From contig NZ_CDBJ01000100.1 of the NCBI RefSeq assembly GCF_000820045.1, positions 197,086-261,085 of the forward strand: a stretch of 64,000 nt of DNA. The letters run 5' to 3'. The position numbers and the translations under genes are program-made. The DNA comes from Aeromonas rivuli. GTDB taxonomy: Bacteria > Pseudomonadota > Gammaproteobacteria > Enterobacterales > Aeromonadaceae. The notes beneath the pieces are model-generated. The model was not told the DNA's origin and did not search any database. It saw only the letters and a list, made by a program, of their open reading frames with translations. This document shows, piece after piece, positions 54,399 to 63,287 of this stretch (positions are counted from its first letter, which is position 1; each line of letters opens with the position of its first letter).

Positions 54399-55010
54399 TC
54401 AGGGCTTCTCCCGGGCGATACCGCTCAACTGGAACTGCAGCCGCCCCGCCTTGTCACGGCTCAGGGTCAGCTCACCAAACTCTTTGCCCGCCAGGGTCGG
54501 CATCTGCTTGAAGCGATTGACCCAGGCCGGTACGTCCTGGCTGGCGCGCGCCACCCCGGCCAGATTGATGTGGCCCTCGTTGATCTCGATGCGCTCCAGT
54601 GCCAGCTTGTCGCTGGAGAGGCGGGCCAGATCCGACAGGATACCGGCATAGCCCTGGGATTTCTGCAAAGAGAGGCTGCCGAGCTGGCGCATCAGCCCCT
54701 GCTTGGCACTCAACTCGTCACGCTTGTCGGCCAGGGTGCGCTGCAATGCCTCATCGGCCTGATGACGAGCCAGGGCCGTGTCGAGCCGCTTGGCCTCATT
54801 GCGCTGCACATCGAGGGCCAGGCGCACCTGGGCCAGCTCACGGCTCACCCCTTGCTGCTGCCAGCCATGGAGGGCGCCGAGGCCGCTCATCAGCAGGGCC
54901 AGCAGGCCCCAAGCCAGCAGCATCTGCGGCAAACTGGCCCACTGGCGACGGGGGCGAAATTCGGCGCTGTAGAGGTTGATCTGATGCTTCATTTGCGCGC
55001 CCTGGCTCAT
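54399..55010 (-). CDS. PilN-like MSHA assembly protein
   Basis: Second membrane protein of the alignment complex; it may correspond to what some annotations call MshI2. A short cytoplasmic N-terminus INLYSAEFRPRR matches the PilN segment that binds PilM, followed by a helix (about 28-48), a coiled coil and a PilN-type periplasmic domain. 203 residues from the ATG at 55010; Met7 (MKHQINLY) is the more typical start. The region before it is a 71-bp repeat that contains copies of this gene's ribosome site and start. Confidence 0.85.
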   Translation of the reverse strand: MSQGAQMKHQINLYSAEFRPRRQWASLPQMLLAWGLLALLMSGLGALHGWQQQGVSRELAQVRLALDVQRNEAKRLDTALARHQADEALQRTLADKRDELSAKQGLMRQLGSLSLQKSQGYAGILSDLARLSSDKLALERIEINEGHINLAGVARASQDVPAWVNRFKQMPTLAGKEFGELTLSRDKAGRLQFQLSGIAREKP

Positions 55011-55164
55011 GACCGACCTCCCGGAACCGCAGCAGAGGCCCCACGGCTTATCAGGTCATTTTTCATCGTGGTCTGGCTCATGACCGGCCTCCCGGAACCG
55101 CAGCAGAGGCCCCACGGCTTATCTGGCAACTGTTCATCCTGATCAGGCTCATGCGCGGCCTCCC
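55002..55164. repeat. 71-bp direct repeat between mshI and the PilN-like gene
   Basis: Copies of a 51-base sequence at 55002-55052 and 55073-55123 differ at one base; a third partial copy begins at 55144, all 71 bases apart. On the minus strand every copy has a GGAGG-like ribosome site followed by ATGAGCC. Confidence 0.9.
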
Positions 55165-56012
55165 AGGGCGGCGCCATAGGCTGAGAGGTACTCGACCCCG
55201 GCCAGCACCGCTTTATTGGCCATGGCCGAGACGGGGAAGCCGAAAGTCTGCTCCATGTGGCGCACCAGGGTGCCCATGAAGGGAGAGGCAATGGCGAGCT
55301 GCAGGGCGCTGATCTCGGGCAACTTGAGCTGACCTGCCAGGTAATCGAGGGAGCGCTGTATCTCCAGCATCAGGCTGTCGAGCTGCATGCTGTCTGGCTC
55401 CTGCTCCGCGGTCAGGGCGGAGAAACCGCGCAGCTGGCGGGAGAAGCAGAGTCCACCCTGACGAAATACCAGCAGTTGCAGATCCTGGCCCCTGGGTTGC
55501 CAGAGCAGCATGCGCACCTGAGGGTCGCGCTCATACAGGGCGGTGAGCACCAGTTCGTCGCTCTGTATCGCCTCCAGGTGGGCCACGGCGTTGACCGCAT
55601 CGGCCACCAGCTGGATCCGGCTCTTGGGCACGCAGATCACATTGATGCGCGGCTGGCCCGCAGGCGGAGTGGGCAGGTCCACATAATCCATCGCCAGTTG
55701 CATTACCGGTTCATTGACGTAATCCTTGACGGCCCAGGGCAGGGCGCCGGCCATCTCGGCCTCGGGCACCGCGGGCTTGTCTATCTGCACCTGCTGGCAG
55801 AGATTGGCGGCCAGGGCGACCCGCACCCGCGACTTGGCGAGACCGTGACGCTGAAAGAGTTCGGCGATGGCAAGAGGCCACTCCTGCTGACTGTTGACCT
55901 TGCGGGTGACGAAGAGAGGGGATGCGCTGAGCGCTGCCAGCATGACCCTGTCCTGGGCCAGCAGCAGCCCCACCGGGCGCCCTTGGGGCTTTGCGGAAAA
56001 AAAGGATGTCAT
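55149..56012 (-). CDS. mshI: MSHA biogenesis protein MshI (PilM-like)
   Basis: Cytoplasmic actin-like ATPase-fold protein, comparable to PilM, that binds the N-terminus of the PilN-like protein. 287 residues, no membrane helix. Conserved features are GLLLAQDRVMLAAL near the N-terminus and SLDYLAGQLKLPEISALQLA in the C-terminal half. It is the first gene of the msh assembly operon; the 69-bp gap before it, shared with the divergent PLP gene, must hold the operon promoter. Confidence 0.88.
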   Translation of the reverse strand: MTSFFSAKPQGRPVGLLLAQDRVMLAALSASPLFVTRKVNSQQEWPLAIAELFQRHGLAKSRVRVALAANLCQQVQIDKPAVPEAEMAGALPWAVKDYVNEPVMQLAMDYVDLPTPPAGQPRINVICVPKSRIQLVADAVNAVAHLEAIQSDELVLTALYERDPQVRMLLWQPRGQDLQLLVFRQGGLCFSRQLRGFSALTAEQEPDSMQLDSLMLEIQRSLDYLAGQLKLPEISALQLAIASPFMGTLVRHMEQTFGFPVSAMANKAVLAGVEYLSAYGAALGGRA

Positions 56013-56081
56013 GCTCGCCGATACCTGGCCGCGAAAAACGAATCAAACCTTAACATATACAGTGGATTAGCCTCTAGATAA

Positions 56082-56984
56082 ATGACGGATACCCAAGGCA
56101 GACTGCCCTCCCCCCTGCAAGCCATCAGCCACCCCTTACTGGACGAGTACGGGGTCACGCTCTGGTGCAAACGCGACGATCTCATCCACCCCCAGCTCTC
56201 GGGGAACAAGTGGCGCAAGCTCAAGTACCAGCTGACCCATGCCCGGGAACAGGGCAAGACCCACTTGCTCTCCTTTGGCGGTGCCTATTCCAACCATATC
56301 CATGCCTTGGCGGCGGCTGGGCGTCAATTTGGCCTGAAAACTACCGGCATCATACGTGGTGAGCCGAGTGCCGTCAGCAATCCCACCCTGATAGATGCCA
56401 GGGGCTGGGGCATGGATCTCATTTTTGTCGACCGGCAGAGCTATCGACGCCGCCAGGAACCCGGCTGGCTGGCGCAGTTCGAGGCTCCAGATACCCTGAT
56501 TATTCCGGAGGGTGGCAGCGCCCCCCTGGCCCTGCCCGGGGTCGCGGAACTGGTCGATGAGCTGCCCTTCTCGCCGGATCTCTGGGTGCTGCCCTGCGCC
56601 AGCGGCGGTACCCTGGCGGGTCTGGTCTCGGGCAAGCGCACCGGGGAACAGATCCTCGCCATCGCCGTGCTCAAGGGGGGCGACTTCATCCGCGAGGAGG
56701 TCTGCCGCCTCTATCCGCCCGCCGAGCAGGATCCGCACTGGCGCATCGCCCTCGACCATCACGATGGGGGTTATGCCAAGTTCAGCCCGGCGCTCTGGCA
56801 GTGGCTGCAAGCCTTCAGCGCCGAGACGGGTCTGCCGCTGGAACCCATCTACAGCGGCAAGGCGATGTGGGGGCTGTTTCGCGAGCTGGCGGCCGGACGC
56901 ATCCCCAGAGGCAGCCGCATCGTCTTCATCCACACCGGCGGCCTGCAGGGACTGGCCGGGTTGCGGGAGCAAGGCCGGATCTGA
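56082..56984 (+). CDS. PLP-dependent deaminase (D-cysteine desulfhydrase / ACC deaminase family)
   Basis: Fold-type II pyridoxal-phosphate enzyme. Lys43 in LSGNKWRKLKY is the Schiff-base lysine, SFGGAYSNHIHALAAAG follows as the substrate loop, and the glycine-rich phosphate loop is CASGGTLAGL (about 172-181). Members split D-cysteine, D-serine or 1-aminocyclopropane-1-carboxylate; ACC deaminase activity is unlikely without its special residues, so D-cysteine desulfhydrase is the better guess. 300 residues. It lies on the opposite strand between mshI and mshH and has no obvious role in the pilus. Confidence 0.85.
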   Translation: MTDTQGRLPSPLQAISHPLLDEYGVTLWCKRDDLIHPQLSGNKWRKLKYQLTHAREQGKTHLLSFGGAYSNHIHALAAAGRQFGLKTTGIIRGEPSAVSNPTLIDARGWGMDLIFVDRQSYRRRQEPGWLAQFEAPDTLIIPEGGSAPLALPGVAELVDELPFSPDLWVLPCASGGTLAGLVSGKRTGEQILAIAVLKGGDFIREEVCRLYPPAEQDPHWRIALDHHDGGYAKFSPALWQWLQAFSAETGLPLEPIYSGKAMWGLFRELAAGRIPRGSRIVFIHTGGLQGLAGLREQGRI

Positions 56985-57006
56985 GTCTGGGCAGCGTCAT
57001 CACCAA

Positions 57007-57035
57007 TGACACAGGGCCGCCCAGGCCCTGTGTCA
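57007..57035. terminator. 12-bp hairpin between convergent genes
   Basis: TGACACAGGGCC (57007-57018), loop GCCCA, GGCCCTGTGTCA (57024-57035). It separates the PLP gene from mshH; T runs are poor on both sides. Confidence 0.65.
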
Positions 57036-57078
57036 CTGCTCATCGACCGGGATCCCCTAGGCGGGCTGACCCGGTGAC

Positions 57079-59001
57079 TCAGGCCTGAGGCGAGGGGAGC
57101 GGCTCCGGCTCGGAGAACCAGGGCCCCTGACCACCATAGACCCCCAGGTGGCGCAGCATCTTCCACTCCTCCTGGCTCTCCACCCCGACGGCGATGACCC
57201 GCGCCTGGGTGTTGGCACAGCCCCCCACCAGGCTGCGTACCGCCATCTGATTGACCTGACGGCTCTGGATCTCCCGCACCAGACTGGGGTGCAGGCGCAG
57301 GAAGCTTATCTCGAACTCCTTGATGTACTGGGTGCTCACCACGTCCTGACCCGCATGATCGATGGCCAACTGGCAGCCCAGCATGCGCAGGGAGCGCAGC
57401 GGCCGCTTGAGGGCCTCATAATGGCGGGTCACCTGGGCCTCGGAAAACTGCAACACCAGCCGCTCATTGGTGCTGCGTGGCAATTGGAACAGGGCGAAGA
57501 AGAGCCAGCGCTGGAATTCGCGATTGAGCATGCTCTGGGCGCACAGACTGAGGGTCATGGGCGGGCTCGCCTCGCCACCGGCTCGCAGCAGCAGCAAGGT
57601 CTGCTCCGCCACCAGCCGATCCAGGGGCAGCAACAACCCGGTCTTCTCGGCCATGGGAATGTAGACACCGGCCTGCAGTGTGCGGCCTTGCTCATCCTGG
57701 ATCCGGGTCAGTATCTCTTGTTGCAGCACCAGGGCGCCGCGATCCTGCTGCACCGATTGGCGATAGAAGTCGATGCCCCCCTCTTCCAGTCTGCGGCTGA
57801 GCAGGGTGCGCCAGCGTACCGTGCCCTTGCTGCTCGGCTCGAGATCCAGCTGTTTCTCGTAGAGGAACCAGCCGCTGTGATCCTGGAGTCTGGCGCTCTT
57901 GAGGGCCAGCTCGGCCTCCTCCTGAACCTTGAGCAGGGAGTCGCTGGCCTGATAGCAGACCGCACCGATGAAGACGGCCGTTTCCGGGTTGACCTGCGCG
58001 GGCCAGTGCAACCGTTGCAGGCTCTTGAGCAACTGACTGGCCCCGTCCACCATCTCGTTTTCGGCCATGTTGGGCAGCAGCACCGCAAAGACCTGACCGG
58101 CGTAGCGGGCCTGCAAGGCACCATTGTGCTTGCGCACGAAGGTGGCGATGGAGCCGCTCGTCTCCTGCAGCAGCTCCCGCACCTGATGAGCCTGCTCCTC
58201 GATGTCCAGCTCTTCCAGGCAGGCCAGTTCGATGAGCAGCATGCCGCCGCTCATCACGTTCGCCTCCATGATGGCGCTCTCCAACCTGTTGTCGAAGAAG
58301 AGTCGGTTACCGATGCCGATGTCCTTGTCGACAAAGGCATTGCTGCGAATGAAGTTATCGAAGCGGCTGCGCTCCTTGCGGGCATCGGTCAGCTCGGCGA
58401 TCAGCTTGTCGAGGGCATTGCTGGCCGAAACGGGCCACTCCTCGGCCGGATCATGGGCCAGCTTGGCCAGCTTGCCATCGAGGATCAGCTGACCCCGCAG
58501 GGCCAGCAGCTCGGCGCCCCGCAGTTGCAGACGCAGCCAGCGGATCGAGTACCAGAGCCCGAACACCACTATCAATATGCCAAGGGAGATGCCGGACATG
58601 GCCTGCATCGAGTACTCGAACTCTTTGAAGGGGCGTTCCAGTTTAAAGTCGGCGACCAGACCCGGCTGGCGGTCAAGCTGCCGACGGTAGGGGATCAACA
58701 GACTCTCGTCTTCCTGAAACTGCACGTCGCGAAACCAGTAGATACGCTGCTTTCCCTGGCGTACCTCCAGCTCGACCACCCGTGCCGAGCGCAGCAGGGT
58801 CGGCAGCCAGCGGGTGAGATCCTGATGGTCATCGGCCACCTCCAGCTGCTTGTCGATCACCTCGACCAGGGCACTGATCTTGTTCTCCTGCATCTCAAAC
58901 CCGAGCTGGCGAAAGCTGAATACCCCGCCCAGTAGCACCATGGTCATGGCCGCTATTACGCACAAGGTGATGAAGGAGACGAGTTGTGTCGTGAGTTTCA
59001 T
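57079..59001 (-). CDS. mshH: CsrD-like regulator MshH (degenerate GGDEF-EAL)
   Basis: Homologue of E. coli CsrD, which promotes RNase E decay of the CsrB/C small RNAs and so frees CsrA. ATG at 59001 follows GGAAGG. 640 residues: membrane helix about 7-29, periplasmic part, second helix about 135-155, a HAMP-like segment, then a GGDEF-type domain whose motif is lost (RYAGQVFAV) and an EAL-type domain also without catalytic residues (QQEIL). So it is not expected to make or break c-di-GMP. It begins the msh locus but is separated from mshI by the PLP gene. Confidence 0.9.
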   Translation of the reverse strand: MKLTTQLVSFITLCVIAAMTMVLLGGVFSFRQLGFEMQENKISALVEVIDKQLEVADDHQDLTRWLPTLLRSARVVELEVRQGKQRIYWFRDVQFQEDESLLIPYRRQLDRQPGLVADFKLERPFKEFEYSMQAMSGISLGILIVVFGLWYSIRWLRLQLRGAELLALRGQLILDGKLAKLAHDPAEEWPVSASNALDKLIAELTDARKERSRFDNFIRSNAFVDKDIGIGNRLFFDNRLESAIMEANVMSGGMLLIELACLEELDIEEQAHQVRELLQETSGSIATFVRKHNGALQARYAGQVFAVLLPNMAENEMVDGASQLLKSLQRLHWPAQVNPETAVFIGAVCYQASDSLLKVQEEAELALKSARLQDHSGWFLYEKQLDLEPSSKGTVRWRTLLSRRLEEGGIDFYRQSVQQDRGALVLQQEILTRIQDEQGRTLQAGVYIPMAEKTGLLLPLDRLVAEQTLLLLRAGGEASPPMTLSLCAQSMLNREFQRWLFFALFQLPRSTNERLVLQFSEAQVTRHYEALKRPLRSLRMLGCQLAIDHAGQDVVSTQYIKEFEISFLRLHPSLVREIQSRQVNQMAVRSLVGGCANTQARVIAVGVESQEEWKMLRHLGVYGGQGPWFSEPEPLPSPQA

Positions 59002-59494
59002 GGGCCTTCCGTTGCACCAACGTCCGTGTGGACTCATGGTAACAGCCGGATCCGAGCCCGCCTATGGACGAGGATCCCACTGCTGAGATTAAGGGCGCGA
59101 GCATAATCAATAGCGCCGCCAATACCAAGGTGATTCGGGAAGGTAAAAATGAGGGGGAGCAGAAAGAAAAGTGGTCCCGCAGAGGGGACCAAAACACTCA
59201 TATCAAAACTAACACTCTGTGCTACTGACAAAACATACAGATACAGGAGTATTGAACACACGGTGAGTCAAACCGCAGGGCTACTCTACCGAGTTCGGAT
59301 AAGCTGGACAATTGTCATTTCTGACAGGTCATCGATTGAATCTTGTGCTGACGTAGATAAAAACTCAACTATTATCAGCAAGTTACTTTCTTAGTTTGAA
59401 AACGCAAACTGCGTCACTCAAATTGATACAGCTAATCGCTATGCTGTTCAAAACTCAATCGAGCCTGACGGTTCGACAATGGCAAGGGTTACTC
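59002..59494. other. Intergenic region between mshH and the EAL gene
   Basis: About 490 bases, AT-richer than the flanking genes, expected to hold the promoters of both divergent genes. It contains a hairpin TGGTCCC (59172-59178) / GGGACCA (59185-59191); read on the minus strand this is followed by CTTTTCTTTC and resembles a weak terminator. No gene seen. Confidence 0.45.
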
Positions 59495-61018
59495 ATGTCT
59501 CGACTCACCTCTTTGTGGATTAGCCTGGGGTTGTTGTGTGCTCCTGCTCTGCTGCTATTGCTGCTCAGTCCGCTACTGACCGGCCCGATCACCCATCAGC
59601 TGCTCAAGGCCAAGGAGCGAGAGCTGCTCGCCTATCAGGAGGAGCTGAATAAAGTACTCGAACACGACATGGAGAGCCAATTGGCACACTTCAAGTTCGA
59701 CTGTGGCGCAGAAGACATGGCGCTGCTGCGCGCCCCAAACTATTACAGTCGCCTTATCCGCCTCGCGGGGCTCCAGTCCGCAGATGGCAAGAGCTGTTCG
59801 ACTCTTGGTGCGGGACTCCCTCAGCTGACAGGCATCGAAGGCAAGCCACTGCCCTCAGGCTTCGGGCTCACCGCCACCGAGAGTTTATTTGGCACAGAGC
59901 AAGAGTTGATGGTCTACGTCAAACGCTCAGGCAACCTGGCCTATTGGGTGCTCAGCAACAGCTGGACCCATGAACTGCTACGCACCCCTTGCGAGGCGTG
60001 TTTCTATCTGGAATTAACCCATCATGACCCGGCCCTGGCTCACCTCTATTTCCCGCGAGGCAACGCCGACATCATGAGTCAGCCCCATGCAATCAAGCTC
60101 AGCCACCTGTATGAACGCCAACAGGTGCAACAGACCCTGTGGGCTGGCACGGCCCTGCGTCAGCATGCAGCCGAACGAATCCGTCATATCGGACTGCTCA
60201 TTACCCTTCCCCTGGGTCTGCTGCTGGCCGCGGGTTACTGGTTGCTGCGCAACTACCGCAACTCCCTGGAGGGTCTGCTCAAGCTGGGTCTGCAACGGGG
60301 GGAGTTTCTGCCTTTCTACCAACCCATTGTCGACAGCCGCACCCATGAGGTCGTCGGCCATGAGGCCCTGATCCGCTGGCGACGGGGCGGAGATTTCATC
60401 TCCCCTGGGGCCTTCATCGATTATGCGGAGCGTCAGGGGCTGATCATCCCCATGACGGAGCAGCTGGTCTGCCAGGTGGTGGCAGATCTCAAGCAACTGG
60501 CCGCCCCCCAATGGGTCAGTGTCAATCTGGTCGCAGCCCACGTCGAGCGCCCCTATCTGCAAGAGCTGCTGACCCGCTTGCACTGGCCGGATCCCGACCG
60601 GCTCACCTTCGAGTTGACCGAGCGTATCCCCATCTCGGACATGAAGACGGCGGCCCGCGAGATGGCCAATCTTGGCCTGCGAGGCTACCACTTCAAGATC
60701 GATGATTTTGGTACCGGCTACGGCGGCTTCTCCTATCTGCAACGGCTCGGCATCAGCCGCATAAAAATAGACAAGATGTTTATCGACACCATAGGCACCC
60801 AGGATCTGAAACGTAACGTGCTCGATGCCATCATCGCCTTCGGCCATAAATCCCGAATGGAGATGATAGCGGAAGGGGTCGAGAGCCAGGCCCAGCTGGA
60901 CTATCTCGCCGAACGGGGCGTCTACCTGATCCAGGGCTATGTGTTCGCCAGGCCCATGGCCTTGATGGATGTCATCCATTGGCGCCCGCCGGTCAAGGTG
61001 TCCCGCCCCGCAGAGTAG
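59495..61018 (+). CDS. CSS-motif c-di-GMP phosphodiesterase (EAL)
   Basis: Membrane-bound enzyme that cleaves c-di-GMP to pGpG. The ATG at 59495 follows AAGGG, giving MSRLTSLWISLGLLCAPALL; an in-frame TTG at 59396 is rejected. Two helices (about 7-30 and about 230-250) flank a periplasmic CSS-type sensor domain with paired cysteines (FDCG about 72; SCST about 107), a redox switch in E. coli relatives. The EAL domain is intact: EAL at 290-292, then ELTER, IDDFGTGYGGFSYL, IKIDKMF, EGVES. 507 residues. Confidence 0.92.
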   Translation: MSRLTSLWISLGLLCAPALLLLLLSPLLTGPITHQLLKAKERELLAYQEELNKVLEHDMESQLAHFKFDCGAEDMALLRAPNYYSRLIRLAGLQSADGKSCSTLGAGLPQLTGIEGKPLPSGFGLTATESLFGTEQELMVYVKRSGNLAYWVLSNSWTHELLRTPCEACFYLELTHHDPALAHLYFPRGNADIMSQPHAIKLSHLYERQQVQQTLWAGTALRQHAAERIRHIGLLITLPLGLLLAAGYWLLRNYRNSLEGLLKLGLQRGEFLPFYQPIVDSRTHEVVGHEALIRWRRGGDFISPGAFIDYAERQGLIIPMTEQLVCQVVADLKQLAAPQWVSVNLVAAHVERPYLQELLTRLHWPDPDRLTFELTERIPISDMKTAAREMANLGLRGYHFKIDDFGTGYGGFSYLQRLGISRIKIDKMFIDTIGTQDLKRNVLDAIIAFGHKSRMEMIAEGVESQAQLDYLAERGVYLIQGYVFARPMALMDVIHWRPPVKVSRPAE

Positions 61019-61144
61019 AAGAGGTTAAACGAGAGACCACAGGCTTTAGCCTGTCGCCAAAGAACGCACCTTGGCGCACGCTTTCACAGCAGAGCGGGCG
61101 GCATGGCTGCCGCGGTCAGATATGGGCATGAGAGTCTGGGGGCA

Positions 61145-62155
61145 CTACTCGCTGATCAGGTTCTTGCCGAGCCGCTTGGCCCGATAGAGGGCGCCATCAG
61201 CCCGATTGAGCAACTGATGGGAACCCTCTCCCGGCAAGTATTCCGCCAGGCCGAAACTGAGGGTGATGGGCAGCGGCGTCTGTAGCCCCACCTCGGCAAT
61301 GTGAGCCCGGATCTTCTCGGCAACCCGATGCGCATCCTGTAATGAGGTGCTCGGCAAGATCAGGATGAACTCATCCCCTCCCCAGCGCGCCAGGGTGTCT
61401 ATCTCCCGCAACTGGTGTTTTACCTGATTCGCCAGCTCGACCAGGGTCTGATCTCCGGCGCAATGGCCATACAAGTCATTGATCTGTTTGAACTCATCGA
61501 TATCGAGCGTCACTATGCTCAAGGCATGGTTGAAGCGTTTGGCCCGTTCACATTCATGGCGCAGGGTCTGCTCCAGTCGATAGCGATTGGCGACCTGGGT
61601 CAGGGAGTCCGTCTCGGCCAGGCGCCGATTCTCCTCCACCTGGCGGTGCAACTCCTCGTTGGTGTGGCGCAACTCCTGAGTACACTCGTCTACCAGCAGC
61701 GCGAGGGACTTGTTGGTCGATACCAGGGTCTCAAAATAGAGTTTCTTGTCATGAATATCGCGGTGCGCCCCTATCATGCGGGCCGGGGCGCCATCAGGCA
61801 GACGAGTGACAATATGGGCGCAGTCCTCTATCCAGAGATAATCCCCACCACTGGTGCGGCAGCGGTACTCGATGCGATAGCAGGGCGAACGTCCGCTCAG
61901 ATAGTCATCGAAGTGGAGCATGACCCGGGTCAGATCCTCGGGGTGGATCAGGGACTCCCAGGTCAATACGTCATTGTCCAGACTGTGGGGTTCATAGCCC
62001 AGCATCCGGTACCAACCCGAGTTGCGATAGACATAGCCTGTGTCTATGTGCCAATCCCAGATGCCATCACTGACCAGATCGATGATGGCTTGCACCACAT
62101 CGTCCGTCACATCAGGCAGTTGTTGATACTGCTGTCGATAGCTGTCCTCATTCAT
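61145..62155 (-). CDS. PAS-GGDEF diguanylate cyclase
   Basis: Makes c-di-GMP from two GTP. ATG at 62155 has AAGGAT eight bases upstream; earlier in-frame Mets lack a ribosome site. 336 residues: PAS_3-type domain about 20-135 (SDGIWDWHIDTGYVYRNSGWYRMLGY), coiled linker about 140-180, GGDEF domain about 180-336. The active site GGDEF is residues 259-263 and the inhibitory RxxD site (REID, 250-253) lies five residues before it, so product inhibition is expected. No membrane helix. Convergent with the EAL gene. Confidence 0.93.
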   Translation of the reverse strand: MNEDSYRQQYQQLPDVTDDVVQAIIDLVSDGIWDWHIDTGYVYRNSGWYRMLGYEPHSLDNDVLTWESLIHPEDLTRVMLHFDDYLSGRSPCYRIEYRCRTSGGDYLWIEDCAHIVTRLPDGAPARMIGAHRDIHDKKLYFETLVSTNKSLALLVDECTQELRHTNEELHRQVEENRRLAETDSLTQVANRYRLEQTLRHECERAKRFNHALSIVTLDIDEFKQINDLYGHCAGDQTLVELANQVKHQLREIDTLARWGGDEFILILPSTSLQDAHRVAEKIRAHIAEVGLQTPLPITLSFGLAEYLPGEGSHQLLNRADGALYRAKRLGKNLISE

Positions 62156-62252
62156 GATGCCATCCTTGCTCACACTCATGGGGCCACTTAGTGGGATCAA
62201 GTGTAGGGGCATCAGGGTGAAAAATACCTGCGCTGGCGCCCCGAATACTCAA

Positions 62253-62280
62253 AATCACACTTTTTTGGGACGGTGTGATT
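62253..62280. promoter_or_regulatory. Inverted repeat upstream of the diguanylate cyclase gene
   Basis: AATCACAC (62253-62260) and GTGTGATT (62273-62280) are perfect inverted repeats around a 12-base centre containing six T. About 100 bases upstream of the GGDEF gene, so it may be an operator. The half sites face the wrong way for CRP. The rest of 62156-62499 holds nothing else I can identify. Confidence 0.35.
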
Positions 62281-62499
62281 CGAACGGCACAGCGCGTGGC
62301 AAGCGGCTTCCCGGCCATCGACAGCGGGATGCGAGCCGCGATATGACGCTGGACAGACAACTGGCGTCATGATGGCTCCCGGCGCTCGCCATGGCCATGC
62401 ATCCACTGAATCAATTCAAGACTTCAACCCCATGCTTCAAGCCAGGGCGTCGGCTAGTCGAACATGAGCCAGCCACGGCTGGCTGGCGCCGGGCCGGGA

Positions 62500-63213
62500 T
62501 CAGTCGGAGAGGTAATATTCCACCGTCGAGACCACTCGCACCTTCTTGATATAGGGGGTGCTGGAGTCACGATTCTCCACGGTGAACTGGCCCTGATTGG
62601 CGGTACGGATCTTGCCGAGCCGGCTGTCGGAGTCCTTGGCAAACTTGTCGGCGACTTCCCGTGCCGAACGAGTCGCTTCCTCCACCATCAGCGGCTTGAG
62701 TTCGTTGAGCTTGGTGAAGATAAACTCGGTCTGCTGGTAATCCTGCCCCCCGAAGACGATGCCCTGCTGACCCAGCTCGGCGATGCCGTTCATCAATTGG
62801 CGAACGCGCTCCACCTGAGCGGACCGCACCGTGATGGTCTGGGCCGCGGTGTAACGGAAGGCGCCCGACTCGGCGCCACCATAGGGCTGAGCCAGCTTGT
62901 CGGTGACCGCGGGGGGCGCAATCAGTATCTCCTCCTCCGCCACCCCGTTGAGCTTGAGGTAGGCCAGCACGGCGGCGGCGCTCTTGCCCATCTCACTATA
63001 AAGAGCAGGCAACTCGTTGCTGGCCCCGGAGAAACGGATCGGCCAGACCACGATATCGGCCTGCACCTCTTTCTCCGACAAGCCCTTCACCGACACCCGC
63101 CGCTCAAGTTCCTTGGCCTTGAGCAGACTGTTGCCACCTATCCAGGCCATGCCAAGCAGCCCGACCAGCAGCAGGCTGCCGAGGGCGAGGGAAGATTTCA
63201 CGCTCTGTTCCAT
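62500..63213 (-). CDS. SIMPL-domain (DUF541) periplasmic protein
   Basis: Member of the SIMPL/YggE-like family, implicated in oxidative-stress tolerance in E. coli. ATG at 63213 has GGAG six bases upstream; the longer frame to 63246 is rejected. One N-terminal helix (about 7-27, LALGSLLLVGLLGMAWIGG) anchors or exports it; the rest is the SIMPL domain, opening VSVKGLSEKEVQADIVVWPIRF and ending RVVSTVEYYLSD. 237 residues. Biochemical role unknown. A single gene. Confidence 0.87.
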   Translation of the reverse strand: MEQSVKSSLALGSLLLVGLLGMAWIGGNSLLKAKELERRVSVKGLSEKEVQADIVVWPIRFSGASNELPALYSEMGKSAAAVLAYLKLNGVAEEEILIAPPAVTDKLAQPYGGAESGAFRYTAAQTITVRSAQVERVRQLMNGIAELGQQGIVFGGQDYQQTEFIFTKLNELKPLMVEEATRSAREVADKFAKDSDSRLGKIRTANQGQFTVENRDSSTPYIKKVRVVSTVEYYLSD

Positions 63214-63287
63214 AACAAACTCCGCATCAGTGGTGTCTTGTGACAAGACGTTCCCTAGTTGTATTGAAAAATGTAATTTGACAGTTT

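Noticed and set aside
55007-55291. Minus-strand frame over the mshI end and the 71-bp repeat
   Set aside because: Only an artefact of the repeated start region and the end of mshI; it ends before the PilN-like gene.
57079-59001. mshH as an active diguanylate cyclase or phosphodiesterase
   Set aside because: Both catalytic motifs are lost (RYAGQ in place of GGDEF, no EAL), matching the CsrD pattern.
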